This document shows positions 40,962 through 51,171 of a DNA stretch of 64,000 nt, piece by piece (position 1 is the stretch's first letter; each line of letters begins with the position of its first letter). Both the position numbers and the translations under genes were made by a program. The stretch lies in NCBI GenBank assembly GCA_934364795.1, contig CAKRMK010000004.1, positions 68,850 through 132,849 of the forward strand. Direction: 5' to 3'. Source of the DNA: an uncultured Blautia sp. Lineage in GTDB: Bacteria; Bacillota; Clostridia; Lachnospirales; Lachnospiraceae. Under the pieces are notes generated by a model. It saw only the letters and a program-made list of their open reading frames with translations. It ran no database searches and was not told the DNA's origin.

Positions 40962-43958
40962 CTACAAATGCTCTTCCACATAATTCTGGAATTCTTCCAT
41001 AGACATCAGCACTTTACGTGGCTTGGTTCCCTCTTCCGGCCCTACTACCCCGGCATCACACAGCTGATCCATAATCCTTGCTGCACGGTTAAAACCAATT
41101 TTGTACATTCGCTGAAGCATTCCAATAGAAGCTTTCTCTTTTTCAATAATGAATTTACCTGCCTGTTCGAAATAAACGTCTCTTTCATTTCCACCAGAGC
41201 TTCCTCCGGCAGTAAGAACCGCATTATTCATTTGCTGTTCAATTTTATTATCGTAAGAGGTGCCCGGATTTTTATCCGACAGAAATCCTACGATTTCACT
41301 GACCTCATCATCAGATACAAATGCCCCCTGCAATCTGGCAGGTTTCTGATATCCCTGTGGATAAAACAGCATGTCACCTTTACCCAGAAGTTTTTCTGCA
41401 CCATTCATATCCAGAATTGTCCTGGAGTCTACACCGGATGTCACTGCAAATGCAATACGGGATGGCATATTTGCCTTGATAAGACCTGTAATAACGTTTA
41501 CAGAAGGCCTCTGGGTCGCAATAACAAGATGGATTCCTGCTGCTCTTGCAAGCTGTGCCAGGCGGCAGATGGCATCCTCCACATCACCAGGAGCAACCAT
41601 CATAAGGTCTGCAAGCTCGTCTACAATAATTACAATCTGGCACATCTTTTCCGGACGCTGTTCCCCTTCTGGAAATTTCATTTTCTCAATCTTCCGGTTA
41701 AATTCATCCAGATTACGGACACCATATTCTGCAAATGTATTATAGCGGTTGCTCATCTCGGTTACTGCCCAGTTAAGTGCACCTGCTGCCTTCTTCGGAT
41801 CTGTGACAACCGGAATAAACAGATGGGGAATTCCATTGTAAACACTTAATTCTACCACCTTAGGGTCGATCATGATAAGTTTTACCTCATCCGGTTTCGC
41901 CTTATATAAAATGCTGATAATCAGGGTATTGATACACACAGATTTACCGGATCCCGTGGAACCTGCAATGAGAAGATGGGGCATTTTTGCAATATCTGCC
42001 ACAACCGTCTTGCCCTCAATATCTTTACCTGCTGCAAATGCCAGCTTGGATTTCGCATTCTGAAATTCCGGTGACTGAATCAGATCACGGAGCATAACCG
42101 GACTGTTTTCTTTATTTGGAACCTCAATTCCTACTGCTGCTTTTCCCGGAATCGGTGCCTCAATTCGGATATCCGGAGCTGCAAGATTCAGCTTGATATC
42201 GTCTGAAAGACCTACAATCTTGCTTACCTTCACACCCATCTCTGGCTGAAGCTCATATCTGGTAACCGTGGGACCGCAACTTACATTGGTCACCTTGGCA
42301 TTCACTCCAAAATTATATAAAATTTCCTGAAGCTTCTGCGCCGTCTTGCGAAGATGTGCATCTGAATCCCCCTGGGACTTGCCATTTCCATGCTTCAAAA
42401 GACTGACTGGCGGGAACTGGTATTCCTTTTTCACAGCCTCCTGACTGTTGATCTCATGCTGAATATTCACAATTCCGCTCTCGATCTCTTTTTTAGTTGA
42501 TTTCGGATTTTTCGCCGGCTGACGAGACGTTTTTTCCTCCTGCGTCATGGATGCAGTTCCTTTTTCTGAACCGTTCTCACTATAGGCACCAGAAGCACGT
42601 AAAGTCCTGGAACCAGAAGCAGCTGCTGCCGGCATATTCTGAACAGTAGCCATTGCCTCCTGAAAATCCACTCCCGCATAACTGTCCTCTTCTTCTGTGT
42701 TCTTGTAATTTACTTTATGATCATCCTGCTGTCTGTTGTACTGTTCCTGTCCATTGTATGGGCTTTCTTCAAAAACAATTCCCGTGGAAATATTTTCAAC
42801 AGAATCCTCTGAAACACTATTTCCGGAAACACTCTCTTCCTCTGGCATAACCTGTATCGGGCGGTGGATTGCAAACTCCATTCCCTCATCAGCAGAAAGA
42901 TCAGAAACCTGTTCTGCCATTTCTTCACTTAAAACCGCTCTGTCCGGATTCAGAGGATTCTCTTCTAACGCCTCTTCCCTGTCTCCAAAAAGATCCGTCC
43001 CTTCCAGGAAATTCCCGGTAAAGGAACTGCCTCTTCTTACCTTTTTTTCACGAACCGCCTGGGATTCGCCTTTTTTCAGCCTTATTTTTCCGGAATTCCT
43101 GCGGCCTTTTCGAATGGAGACCTTTTGCTCCTTTGCTACCGGAGCTAAGTTCCTGTCAGTGTCAGGTAACCCCTCTCCCTCTTCCAGCTCATCATTGGCA
43201 AGAGCAGCTTCCAGCTCCTGCATCCTTTTTTCTCTTCGCTCCTTTGCTGCCTGCTGGCGCTGCTGGGCTTTTAGCTGTTTTTTCAGCTGGCGCTCCGGCT
43301 CTCCTTCCTGGTAACGCATCTGGGTTCCCTTAAAAATGCCCAGAATCTGATCATAAATTTTATACAAAAACCCTAAAAAAGAATGCTGGGTGATCAGAAT
43401 CAGACATACAAGAATCACAAGTGCAATGATCACATATGCTCCGATAGTACCAAAGGCTGATATTGTAGAAATACAGATAGCTCCTCCGATAACTCCTCCG
43501 CCGGTATGGTATTCAGAACAAATCCTGTAATATTCAGACAAAGTTGTCTGCTCGGTATATCCTTCCGTAAACAGCTGAAGCAGACCGCAGAACACAAAGA
43601 ACAGAACTGCTGCAGCAGCTGTTTTCTTATAGGCAAGCACATTTCCTTTATTAGATATCAGAAAAGCCGCCATAATAAATAATGCAATGGGAAAAACATA
43701 CGCCATAAGCCCCATCACACCTATAAGCACTTTACTGATACTGCCTCCCACGCTGCCGCCCAGGCCCATGCAGCTTACCATCAGGATAATTGCAGCGGCC
43801 ATCAGGACCAGAAGGATGATCTCTGTCTGAAAACCACTGGATATAGACTGTTTTTCATTTGTATTCTTCTTTGGTGAAGTACGGGCAGAAGCAGTTTTTT
43901 TTCTTCCACCAGTACTGCGTTTCGCTGTTGATTTCTTCGGCGTTTTTGACGCTGCCAT
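40962..43958 (-). CDS. ftsK: DNA translocase FtsK/SpoIIIE
   Basis: 998 residues. Four membrane helices at about 50-190, a long charged linker (200-490), then the motor: Walker A GSTGSGKSV near 690, Walker B IVIIVDELADLMMV near 760, and a C-terminal winged-helix gamma domain (LQRMYKIGFNRAARIMDQL). It pumps chromosome DNA through the septum during division and, in spore formers, into the forespore. It starts 17 bases after the uppP stop and is transcribed with it. Confidence 0.96.
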   Translation of the reverse strand: MAASKTPKKSTAKRSTGGRKKTASARTSPKKNTNEKQSISSGFQTEIILLVLMAAAIILMVSCMGLGGSVGGSISKVLIGVMGLMAYVFPIALFIMAAFLISNKGNVLAYKKTAAAAVLFFVFCGLLQLFTEGYTEQTTLSEYYRICSEYHTGGGVIGGAICISTISAFGTIGAYVIIALVILVCLILITQHSFLGFLYKIYDQILGIFKGTQMRYQEGEPERQLKKQLKAQQRQQAAKERREKRMQELEAALANDELEEGEGLPDTDRNLAPVAKEQKVSIRKGRRNSGKIRLKKGESQAVREKKVRRGSSFTGNFLEGTDLFGDREEALEENPLNPDRAVLSEEMAEQVSDLSADEGMEFAIHRPIQVMPEEESVSGNSVSEDSVENISTGIVFEESPYNGQEQYNRQQDDHKVNYKNTEEEDSYAGVDFQEAMATVQNMPAAAASGSRTLRASGAYSENGSEKGTASMTQEEKTSRQPAKNPKSTKKEIESGIVNIQHEINSQEAVKKEYQFPPVSLLKHGNGKSQGDSDAHLRKTAQKLQEILYNFGVNAKVTNVSCGPTVTRYELQPEMGVKVSKIVGLSDDIKLNLAAPDIRIEAPIPGKAAVGIEVPNKENSPVMLRDLIQSPEFQNAKSKLAFAAGKDIEGKTVVADIAKMPHLLIAGSTGSGKSVCINTLIISILYKAKPDEVKLIMIDPKVVELSVYNGIPHLFIPVVTDPKKAAGALNWAVTEMSNRYNTFAEYGVRNLDEFNRKIEKMKFPEGEQRPEKMCQIVIIVDELADLMMVAPGDVEDAICRLAQLARAAGIHLVIATQRPSVNVITGLIKANMPSRIAFAVTSGVDSRTILDMNGAEKLLGKGDMLFYPQGYQKPARLQGAFVSDDEVSEIVGFLSDKNPGTSYDNKIEQQMNNAVLTAGGSSGGNERDVYFEQAGKFIIEKEKASIGMLQRMYKIGFNRAARIMDQLCDAGVVGPEEGTKPRKVLMSMEEFQNYVEEHL

Positions 43959-43975
43959 TTAAAAGCTCCCCCTTC

Positions 43976-44851
43976 TCAGGCAAAATTACAGATAAGCGCT
44001 ATAGCTCCCGCTACAAAACAGTAAAATGCGAAATAGCGCAGTTTCGCACGCTGAACCATCTGAAGCAGAACCCGGATCATAAAATATCCTGTCACACCTG
44101 CCACGATCATTCCAAGGACATATGTAAATCCAAGAGAAACGGTCATCTTAGGTGTGGTAAACTGGCTGGCCTCCAGGAAAAAAGAGCCCAAAATGGCCGG
44201 AATGCTGATCAGATAGGAATACTTCACGGCAAACTTCCTGCTAAATCCGCACAGAAGTCCTGCACAGATGGTCATCCCACATCTGGAAATTCCAGGAAAT
44301 ACAGAAATTCCCTGGCAGATTCCAATCCACATGGCATTATCGTAAGTGACATCTTTCGGCGTCTTGTTTCCGCCAATATTGCTAAGATCTGTTACCAGAA
44401 GAAACACCCCTGTAATCAGAATACAGGCTCCTGGAAGAAGCGGAGAAATAGCAGCTCTTGTAACCAGCCGTCTGCATATGTAACCAAGCAGTGCCGTAGG
44501 GATAAAGGATACTGCCATCACAACTGTAAACTTCCGGTAAGTACCATAGACTACTCTGGCATAATGCAGATTATCCCCGGTGCTTCTGTTATGAAAATAA
44601 ATATTAATATTTCCAATAATGTCCATAAGCATTCCCAAAGCCTCTTCTCCTATGCGGCGAAGATCATCCCAGAATGCCACAATCACTGCCACCAGCGTAC
44701 CTATGTGCAAAAGTGCCTCAAATAAAACTGCGGTATTCCTGGTAATCCCCATAGCGTTTTCTATGGCAGCGGTATGTCCGAAGCTGCTCACAGGAAGAAA
44801 CTCGGTAATTCCCTGAACAAGTCCTAATAAGATTGCCTGTAATACTGACAT
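43976..44851 (-). CDS. uppP: Undecaprenyl-diphosphatase
   Basis: 291 residues from ATG 44851 after AAAGGAATTGTTTATT; frames extending upstream have no ribosome binding site. The UppP motifs GLVQGITEFLPVSSFGH near the start and the second PGISRCGMTI near 185 are intact in a multi-helix membrane protein. It recycles undecaprenyl pyrophosphate for peptidoglycan synthesis and confers bacitracin resistance when abundant. First gene before ftsK. Confidence 0.95.
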   Translation of the reverse strand: MSVLQAILLGLVQGITEFLPVSSFGHTAAIENAMGITRNTAVLFEALLHIGTLVAVIVAFWDDLRRIGEEALGMLMDIIGNINIYFHNRSTGDNLHYARVVYGTYRKFTVVMAVSFIPTALLGYICRRLVTRAAISPLLPGACILITGVFLLVTDLSNIGGNKTPKDVTYDNAMWIGICQGISVFPGISRCGMTICAGLLCGFSRKFAVKYSYLISIPAILGSFFLEASQFTTPKMTVSLGFTYVLGMIVAGVTGYFMIRVLLQMVQRAKLRYFAFYCFVAGAIALICNFA

Positions 44852-45018
44852 AATAAACAATTCCTTTTCTCTAAGTTGATAATGGGCTTTTGGGGCTGCC
44901 TGAATAGAATCTGTAAGGCATGTTCCAACCCCACCAAGTGTTCCCATTATAACACAAACCATTAAAAGATACAACTTCCAATCGAACAACTGTTTATCCC
45001 TGATTCCAGCGAAAATTA

Positions 45019-45120
45019 CTGTGAACAAAGTTCAAAGCAATACTCTTTGCGATGCAAACCAATCATGCATTCGCATGGTTTCGCGCCAAGGTTCTCAGGT
45101 TTTCTGTGAACTTCGTTCGC
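45019..45120. repeat. Palindromic intergenic region, family C
   Basis: CTGTGAAC occurs twice (about 45019 and 45107), and between them GCGATGCAAACC pairs partly with GCATGGTTTCGC around an AT-rich centre (AATCATGCATTC). Only one copy is seen in this window, so it is called a repeat on structure alone. Confidence 0.4.
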
Positions 45121-45121
45121 A

Positions 45122-45175
45122 AAAAAAGAATCCCTACCCGTCTTTTTCGAAAAAAACAGATAAGGATTCCTTTTC
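45122..45175 (-). terminator. Terminator after nfnB
   Basis: On the minus strand AAGGAATCC pairs with GGGATTCTT, the inner TTATCTGTTTTTTTC with GAAAAAGACGGGTA in part, followed by TTTTTTT. It lies just after the nfnB stop. Confidence 0.75.
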
Positions 45176-45202
45176 AGGCAGTCTTATAAAAGACCCTGTT
45201 TA

Positions 45203-46600
45203 TTATTTTGCATATTTGCTCTTGATGTACTCGTCAATACCGCGGGCACCAGCTTTACCAGCTCCCATTGCAAGGATAACAGTTGCAGCACCTGTAACGG
45301 CATCTCCACCGGCATATACACCCTCTTTGGATGTTTTACCAAACTCTTCGTCAGCAATGATACATTTTCTCTTGTTAACGTCAAGTCCGATAGTTGTGGA
45401 AGAGATCAGCGGGTTCGGGCTTGTACCAAGGGACATGATAACAGTATCAACGTCGATGGTAAATTCAGAACCAGGAATTTCAACAGGACGTCTTCTTCCG
45501 GAAGCATCCGGCTCACCAAGCTCCATACGGATACATTTGATACCGGTTACCCAGTCTTTGTCATCTGTAAGGATCTCAACAGGATTGCACAGAAGGTCAA
45601 ACTGTACGCCCTCTTCTTTAGCGTGATGAACTTCCTCTTTACGTGCAGGAAGCTCTGCCTCGGAACGACGATAAATGATATGTACCTCTGCGCCAAGACG
45701 AAGTGCTGTTCTTGCAGCATCCATAGCAACGTTACCACCACCAACAACAGCAACTTTCTTGCCATGTGCGATCGGGGTATCATAATCCTCGCGGAATGCT
45801 TTCATAAGGTTGTTACGTGTCAGGTACTCATTAGCGGAGAATACGCCATTAGCCTGCTCACCTGGGATTCCCATGAACATAGGAAGTCCTGCACCGGATC
45901 CGATAAATACAGCCTCGAAGCCTTCGTCTTTCAGAAGCTCGTCGATTGTTACAGATTTACCAATGATAACGTTTGTCTCGATTTTAACACCAAGAGATTT
46001 TACGTTCTCAACTTCAGCAGCAACTACTTTGTCTTTTGGAAGACGGAACTCCGGAATACCATAAACAAGAACTCCACCAGCTTTGTGAAGAGCTTCGAAA
46101 ATAGTTACATCGTAACCCATTTTTGCAAGGTCTCCGGCGCAGGTAAGTCCGGACGGACCAGAACCGATAACCGCAACTTTGTGTCCGTTCTTCTGTGCTG
46201 CCGGAACTGGTTTAATGCCGTTTTCTTTTGCCCAGTCAGCAACGAAACGCTCCAGCTTACCGATGGAAACTGCTTCGCCCTTCATACCACGGATACATTT
46301 GCCCTCACACTGTGTCTCCTGCGGACATACACGGCCGCATACAGCAGGAAGTGCACTGGACTCACCAATAATCTGATATGCTTTCTCAAAGTTTCCTTCT
46401 TTTACTTCATGTACGAATCCCGGGATATTAATGGAAACCGGGCATCCTTCCATACATTTCGCTTTCTTACAGCCAAGGCAGCGGTTTGCTTCTTCCATTG
46501 CCTCTTCTTTATTATAACCAAGGCAAACCTCTTCAAAGTTAGTAGCACGTACCTTAGGAGCCTGCTCTCTAACTGGTACTTTCTTTAATACATCTGCCAT
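45203..46600 (-). CDS. nfnB: NfnB, large subunit of NADH-dependent ferredoxin:NADP oxidoreductase
   Basis: 465 residues of the GltD-like family. Two N-terminal cysteine groups (CLGCKKAKCMEGCP and CGRVCPQETQCEGKC) hold [4Fe-4S] clusters. The FAD site is IGSGPSGLTCAGDLA near 145, and the NADPH site is VVGGGNVAMDAAR. With NfnA it carries out flavin-based electron bifurcation between NADH, NADP and ferredoxin. It overlaps the nfnA stop (TAATG), so the subunits are coupled. The alternative annotation is glutamate synthase small subunit; the adjacent nfnA decides for NfnB. Confidence 0.92.
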   Translation of the reverse strand: MADVLKKVPVREQAPKVRATNFEEVCLGYNKEEAMEEANRCLGCKKAKCMEGCPVSINIPGFVHEVKEGNFEKAYQIIGESSALPAVCGRVCPQETQCEGKCIRGMKGEAVSIGKLERFVADWAKENGIKPVPAAQKNGHKVAVIGSGPSGLTCAGDLAKMGYDVTIFEALHKAGGVLVYGIPEFRLPKDKVVAAEVENVKSLGVKIETNVIIGKSVTIDELLKDEGFEAVFIGSGAGLPMFMGIPGEQANGVFSANEYLTRNNLMKAFREDYDTPIAHGKKVAVVGGGNVAMDAARTALRLGAEVHIIYRRSEAELPARKEEVHHAKEEGVQFDLLCNPVEILTDDKDWVTGIKCIRMELGEPDASGRRRPVEIPGSEFTIDVDTVIMSLGTSPNPLISSTTIGLDVNKRKCIIADEEFGKTSKEGVYAGGDAVTGAATVILAMGAGKAGARGIDEYIKSKYAK

Positions 46601-47487
46601 TATTTGTCACCTCCACACTGTCCGCATCCACCGTGATGGGTATCGCCCTCCTGAAGCTTCAGAAGTGCACGGCCTTCTTCGGTCTTGTACATCTGCTGTC
46701 TCTTCATGGCAAGATCGAAGTCAACTTTATGTCCATCAAACTCTGGTCCGTCAACGCAGGCAAATTTTACCTCGCCGCCAACCATCAGACGACAGGCACC
46801 GCACATACCGGTTCCGTCTACCATGATCGGGTTCATGCTGACAACAGTAGGAATATTCAGCTCTTTTGTCAGAAGGCAGACAAATTTCATCATGATCATC
46901 GGTCCGATTGCAACACACAGATCATATTCTTTGCCCTGGTTCTGTACAAGGTCACGAAGTACATCGGTACCCATACCTTTACGCACATAAGAACCGTCAT
47001 CTGTAGTTACATACAGATTACATACTTCTTTCATCTTGTCCTCAAGAATAAGGAGATCTTTTGTTTTGGCACCAACGATAGCATCAGCTGTAATGCCGTG
47101 CTCATGAAGCCATTTTACCTGTGGATATACAGGAGCTGTTCCAACACCACCGGCTACGAATACGATTTTTTTCTTCTTGAGCTCTTCAAGATCCTCATGG
47201 CAAAGCTCTGACGGCTGGCCAAGTGGTCCTACGAAGTCTTCAAAATAATCTCCTGCTTTCAGCTCGGACATCTTGGTTGTGGATGCGCCAGCTGGCTGGA
47301 ATACAATTGTTACAGTTCCCTTCTCTGCGTCATAATCACAGATTGTAAGCGGAATTCTCTCGCCTACTTCGTCCATCTTAACGATAACGAACTGGCCAGG
47401 CAGACAATGCTTAGCCACGCGAGGTGCTTCCACATCCATAAGAAAAACATTTGCAGAAAGTTTCTCTGCGTTGAGAATCTTATACAT
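46600..47487 (-). CDS. nfnA: NfnA, small subunit of NADH-dependent ferredoxin:NADP oxidoreductase
   Basis: 295 residues from ATG 47487 after AGGAGGGAACT. A ferredoxin-NADP-reductase fold: FAD site with RIPLTICDYD, NAD site with FVAGGVGTAPVYPQVKWL, and a C-terminal [2Fe-2S] site with cysteines in GTGMCGACRLMVGGEVKFAC. It pairs with nfnB downstream, like dihydroorotate dehydrogenase electron-transfer subunits. A hairpin in its leader (47528-47549) may influence expression. Confidence 0.92.
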   Translation of the reverse strand: MYKILNAEKLSANVFLMDVEAPRVAKHCLPGQFVIVKMDEVGERIPLTICDYDAEKGTVTIVFQPAGASTTKMSELKAGDYFEDFVGPLGQPSELCHEDLEELKKKKIVFVAGGVGTAPVYPQVKWLHEHGITADAIVGAKTKDLLILEDKMKEVCNLYVTTDDGSYVRKGMGTDVLRDLVQNQGKEYDLCVAIGPMIMMKFVCLLTKELNIPTVVSMNPIMVDGTGMCGACRLMVGGEVKFACVDGPEFDGHKVDFDLAMKRQQMYKTEEGRALLKLQEGDTHHGGCGQCGGDK

Positions 47488-47527
47488 AGTTCCCTCCTGA
47501 AGTACTATATTTAACAAGCGTTTGAAT

Positions 47528-47549
47528 GTGTGTCCTGTTCGGGACACAC
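47528..47549 (-). promoter_or_regulatory. Leader hairpin of the nfnAB operon
   Basis: GTGTGTCC and GGACACAC pair perfectly around a six-base loop, and on the minus strand are followed by TTGTTAAAT, a match to half of a Rex-type site. A weak promoter (TATAGT with a poor -35) lies upstream. Function not established. Confidence 0.35.
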
Positions 47550-47636
47550 ATATCCTCTATCACTATAGCACAAAAAAGTGGGTTAGTAAAATGAAATTCT
47601 ACAGTTTTTCTTATATTTTTTTCAAAAAATGCCAGA

Positions 47637-48485
47637 TTATCTGCAATTTTCCTTTTTTTCGCCGATCATCTCATATAATTTTCCAAGCGCTTCCTTCATT
47701 CCACCCACTTCATCAATAAGTCCTTCTTCCACAGCTTCCGGCCCTTCCAGCATGGTTCCCACATCTTTTACAAGCTGGGTGGTATCCAGCATCAGCTCTT
47801 CCAGCCGTTTCTGGGAGGTATTGGAATGGGTGGAAATAAAGGTGGTAATCCGGTCCTGGATTTTTTCCATATTCCGGTAGGACTGTGCCACTCCGATGAA
47901 CATTCCGTTGGAACGTACCGGATGGATCACCATAGTTGCACTTGGTACCACAAAGGAATAATCTGCGGAAACAGCCATGGGAACACCTATGGAATGTCCC
48001 CCTCCAAGTACAAGGGAAACTGTAGGCACACTTAAAGAAGCGATCATTTCCGCAATGGCCAGCCCTGCTTCCACATCACCGCCTACTGTGTTTAAAAGAA
48101 CAAGCAGCCCGTCTACAGAATCGTCATCCTCGATCATGGCAAGTTTCGGAAGTACATGCTCATACTTGGTTGTTTTACTGTGAGAAGGCGCCGATTCATG
48201 CCCTTCTACCTCCCCGATGATGGTAAGAAGCTCTACTTTATATTTCCGGGAATTTTCATTTAAAGTAACCTGCCCCATATCCTGGATCTGTTTATTTTGC
48301 TGTTCTTCCTTTTCCAGAACCTCTTTTTGGGGAGTTTCTTCCCTTTTTTCATTCGTTTCTTTTTCAGCTTCTTCTTTTTCTTCCTGCACGGCAGGAATGA
48401 ATCTTTTTCGATTTATCAGAGAAGTTCCATCCATTTTTTTGGAATCTGTTCTGATTTTTTCTTCTGACTGCTGCATTTTTAACAT
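47637..48485 (-). CDS. tepA: Clp-protease-like translocation-enhancing protein
   Basis: 282 residues. A charged, low-complexity N-terminus (EEKEEAEKETNEKREETPQK) precedes a ClpP-fold domain with the nucleophile region GGGHSIGVP near residue 165 and later HPVRSNG. Related to TepA of Bacillus, a ClpP-like protease involved in secretion and usually near ftsK/spoIIIE, as here. Start ATG 48485 follows GGAGGTATTTTT. No signal peptide, so cytoplasmic. Confidence 0.85.
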   Translation of the reverse strand: MLKMQQSEEKIRTDSKKMDGTSLINRKRFIPAVQEEKEEAEKETNEKREETPQKEVLEKEEQQNKQIQDMGQVTLNENSRKYKVELLTIIGEVEGHESAPSHSKTTKYEHVLPKLAMIEDDDSVDGLLVLLNTVGGDVEAGLAIAEMIASLSVPTVSLVLGGGHSIGVPMAVSADYSFVVPSATMVIHPVRSNGMFIGVAQSYRNMEKIQDRITTFISTHSNTSQKRLEELMLDTTQLVKDVGTMLEGPEAVEEGLIDEVGGMKEALGKLYEMIGEKKENCR

Positions 48486-48570
48486 AAAAATACCTCCACA
48501 CGTAATCGTATGAAGGTATTATCTGCAAAACTTATAAAATTATTCTGCACAGTACATGACATCCCGCAGA

Positions 48571-49299
48571 TTATTCATCCCAGTTGTGCCATACATCTGT
48601 AACATCGTCATCGTCATCCAGAAGATCAAGGATTCTCTGAATATCCTTAAGAGCTTTCTCATCGGTAAGCTCTACAGTTGTCTGTGGGATCATGGCAACC
48701 TGTGCCTCAAGAAGAGGAACACCTGCAGCCTCAAGAGCCTCACGTACTGCACTGAAATCATCTGGAGCTGTGAGAACTTCGTAGCTGTCTTCTTCCTCAT
48801 TGAAGTCTTCTGCGCCTGCGTCAAGAGCTGTCATCATAAGCTCGTCTGCATCCATCTCACACTCTTCTTTGTCAATGATGATCTGGCCTTTCTGGTCGAA
48901 CATGTAAGATACACAGCCCTGGGTTCCAATGCTTCCGTTACCTTTTGTAAATGCGTTTCTTACATTACTTGCAGTACGGTTCTTATTGTCGGTAAGAGTC
49001 TCAACGATGATTGCAACACCGTTAGGACCATATCCTTCATATACAGCTTTTTCGTAGCTGTCAGCAGAATCAGCGCCAGCTGCTTTTTTGATACCACGCT
49101 CGATAGTATCGTTTGGCATGTTGTTTGCTTTTGCTTTTGCAATAACGTCACGAAGCTTACCATTGTTGCTCGGATCCGGACCGCCGGCTTTAACAGCCAT
49201 TACGATCTCACGGCCAATGATGGTAAAGATTTTACCTTTTTTAGCGTCGTTTTTTTCTTTCTTGTGCTTTATGTTTGCGAATTTTGAATGTCCTGACAT
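48571..49299 (-). CDS. yebC: YebC/PmpR-family transcriptional regulator (translation factor)
   Basis: 242 residues, the standard length. It opens with the family signature [20 protein letters not shown] and has the conserved [13 protein letters not shown] and acidic C-terminus. YebC proteins act as transcription regulators or, as shown recently for some, help ribosomes at proline stretches. Start ATG 49299 after AGGAGAGGATAAGAA. It overlaps the end of the upstream transporter gene by 31 bases. Confidence 0.95.
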   Translation of the reverse strand: MSGHSKFANIKHKKEKNDAKKGKIFTIIGREIVMAVKAGGPDPSNNGKLRDVIAKAKANNMPNDTIERGIKKAAGADSADSYEKAVYEGYGPNGVAIIVETLTDNKNRTASNVRNAFTKGNGSIGTQGCVSYMFDQKGQIIIDKEECEMDADELMMTALDAGAEDFNEEEDSYEVLTAPDDFSAVREALEAAGVPLLEAQVAMIPQTTVELTDEKALKDIQRILDLLDDDDDVTDVWHNWDE

Positions 49300-50624
49300 T
49301 TCTTATCCTCTCCTTTTGGTTCTTTTTTTATCTTTTCGGCCCGTACCTTTCCAATGGTCTTATGTCCAAGGGAAAGGATTCTGAAACGGTAGCCGTTAAC
49401 AACAATTTCCTTATCCAGATCATCCTCTGTGGGAATATGTCCCAGAATATCTGTCAGATAACCATTTAGTGTCTCAAATTCCACCTTTCCGAAATCAATG
49501 CCAAGCTCTTCTGACACATCTTCCAGATAAGCCAGCCCGTCAATAATCACGCTATTATCTTTCTGGGTACGGAAAGTACTGTCATCCTCATCATATTCAT
49601 CCAGAATATCTCCCACAATCTCTTCCAGAATATCTTCCATGGAAACGATTCCGGAAGTCTGTCCATATTCATCCACCACAACTGCCATGTGGATTTTCTT
49701 CACCTGCATGGAACCAAACAAATCGCTGATTCCCCTTGTCTCCGGAATAAAAGCCGCTTCACGGATCAGTCCCGGCAGATCCTTCAGAGGTTTAAACTTG
49801 GCCCAGGAATTTCTGGTAAGGAATTTCAGCGCATCTTTATAATGGATGATTCCCACTATGTTATCAATAGTTTCTTTATACACAGGATAACGGGAATTTC
49901 CTTCTTCCAGCATGGTATCCACGATTGTCTGCAGATTCTCCTCCTGGTCGAATGCGATCACATTCTTGCGGTGCGTCATAATATCCTTGGCTTCCGTGTC
50001 ATTGAACTCCATGATATTCTGAATCATTTCTGCTTCATTCTCTTCAATGACGCCCTGTTCATGTGCCTCATCTACAATGGAAATAATCTCTTCTTCTGTC
50101 ACCGGCTCCTCTGCCTGGTTAAAGGCAACGCCAAAAGGACGGGCTGCCAGTTTGGCAATAAAGGTAACACATACAGTAAAAGGATACAAAAGCCTGGTAA
50201 AAAAGCCCACAACTCCAAGATACCGGTATGCATATTTCTCCGGGTGATAAGTTCCGATTCTTCTGAATGTAAGGATACCAAGAGATGCCAGCAAAATGAT
50301 TACCAGTGCCAGCACCAGAATCACTGCGGCCAGATGCTTTATGTAAGGATGAAAGGTCTCGGTGACCCATGGAACGATAAAAGCTCCAAAACTTACTCCG
50401 GAAGCCATGACAATCAGCGGAATCGCATTGACAAATGTCACAGGATGATTCATCAGAGAAAGAAGATAAACTGCCTTCTTATCGCCCTCCTGTGCCTTCT
50501 TTTCAACTTCGCTCCCGCTTAAATTGTGTACTGCAGCTGAAAATCCATAGAAAATACCATTCAGCCACAGCAGCAATAATAAAATGATCACGCCCGCCAG
50601 GGGCATACTACTGCCATCGTCCAT
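49269..50624 (-). CDS. Hemolysin-family (CNNM/CorC) transporter with CBS domains
   Basis: 451 residues from ATG 50624; a GGAGG lies 16 bases before it, farther than usual. N-terminal CNNM membrane domain (helices at about 10-30, 65-90, 95-120), two CBS repeats ([16 protein letters not shown] and [14 protein letters not shown] with [19 protein letters not shown]), and a C-terminal CorC_HlyC domain ([17 protein letters not shown]). Members move or sense magnesium or other divalent ions. Its 3' end overlaps yebC by 31 bases. Confidence 0.92.
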   Translation of the reverse strand: MDDGSSMPLAGVIILLLLLWLNGIFYGFSAAVHNLSGSEVEKKAQEGDKKAVYLLSLMNHPVTFVNAIPLIVMASGVSFGAFIVPWVTETFHPYIKHLAAVILVLALVIILLASLGILTFRRIGTYHPEKYAYRYLGVVGFFTRLLYPFTVCVTFIAKLAARPFGVAFNQAEEPVTEEEIISIVDEAHEQGVIEENEAEMIQNIMEFNDTEAKDIMTHRKNVIAFDQEENLQTIVDTMLEEGNSRYPVYKETIDNIVGIIHYKDALKFLTRNSWAKFKPLKDLPGLIREAAFIPETRGISDLFGSMQVKKIHMAVVVDEYGQTSGIVSMEDILEEIVGDILDEYDEDDSTFRTQKDNSVIIDGLAYLEDVSEELGIDFGKVEFETLNGYLTDILGHIPTEDDLDKEIVVNGYRFRILSLGHKTIGKVRAEKIKKEPKGEDKKCQDIQNSQT

Positions 50625-50717
50625 AAATAAACTCTCTGTTCCTCCGTAGAAAACAATTAACACACGGCAATAAGTGCCGCTAAGACTTAACAACTATATC
50701 ACTAAAGTTTCTGTTCG

Positions 50718-51068
50718 TCAAGAGAATGTAAGCTCCAGACTGATTTCCAGGGCGTGATTTACTTTATCCAGCATAGGTTCGTCCAGATGGCATACCTTGT
50801 CTTTGAGTCTTCTTTTATCAATGGTACGAAGCTGTTCCAGAAGGATCACAGAGTCCTTTTCGATTCCATATGCCGATGCATCGATTTCAATATGGGTTGG
50901 CAGCTTCGCTTTATTCATTTTGGATGTGATTGCAGCACAGATCACTGTAGGGCTGTGTCTGTTTCCCACATCATTCTGAATAATAAGTACCGGGCGGATG
51001 CCACCCTGCTCGCTTCCTACCACAGGCCGCAGATCCGCATAAAAAATATCCCCTCTTTTAATTACCAC
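50718..51068 (-). CDS. MazF/PemK-type endoribonuclease toxin (EndoA-like)
   Basis: 116 residues from GTG 51068, preceded by GGAG at ten bases; this is the same length as Bacillus EndoA. The fold motif is [20 protein letters not shown] followed by RPVLIIQND and, further on, [13 protein letters not shown], covering the active-site Arg and Thr region. It cleaves single-stranded mRNA at short sites under stress. No antitoxin gene lies in the gap upstream; the antitoxin is either absent or elsewhere. Position next to alr matches Bacillus (alr, ndoAI, ndoA). Confidence 0.9.
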   Translation of the reverse strand: MVIKRGDIFYADLRPVVGSEQGGIRPVLIIQNDVGNRHSPTVICAAITSKMNKAKLPTHIEIDASAYGIEKDSVILLEQLRTIDKRRLKDKVCHLDEPMLDKVNHALEISLELTFS

Positions 51069-51171
51069 ACAATTCACACTCCGTTTTACTTTAACTTTTT
51101 CACTTCTGAAAATAAGTATTTCCAACTTTTTTCCTGTGTATACATGTGTGGTGTTTTATCGTGGAAAATCA

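Larger units (their letters stand above)
44852..45202. other. Intergenic stretch: uppP leader, palindromic repeat, nfnB terminator
   Basis: About 350 bases without a supported gene. 44880-44960 holds a possible leader hairpin on the minus strand (GGGGTTG...CAGCCCC) ahead of uppP. 45019-45120 is a palindromic region, and 45122-45175 is the terminator of nfnB. An open frame extends upstream of uppP but lacks a start signal. Confidence 0.7.

Noticed and set aside
42700..43330. Plus-strand Ser-rich frames inside ftsK linker
   Set aside because: They mirror the Glu/Lys-rich linker of FtsK and have no independent support.
44880..44960. Leader before uppP resembling a T-box or riboswitch (GGTGGGG...CAGCCCC)
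   Set aside because: No T-box sequence (AGGGTGGNACCGCG) or specifier loop, and no downstream terminator; kept only as a possible hairpin.
45029..45120. Possible small coding frame in the family C palindrome
   Set aside because: Open frames are short and consist of palindromic arms.
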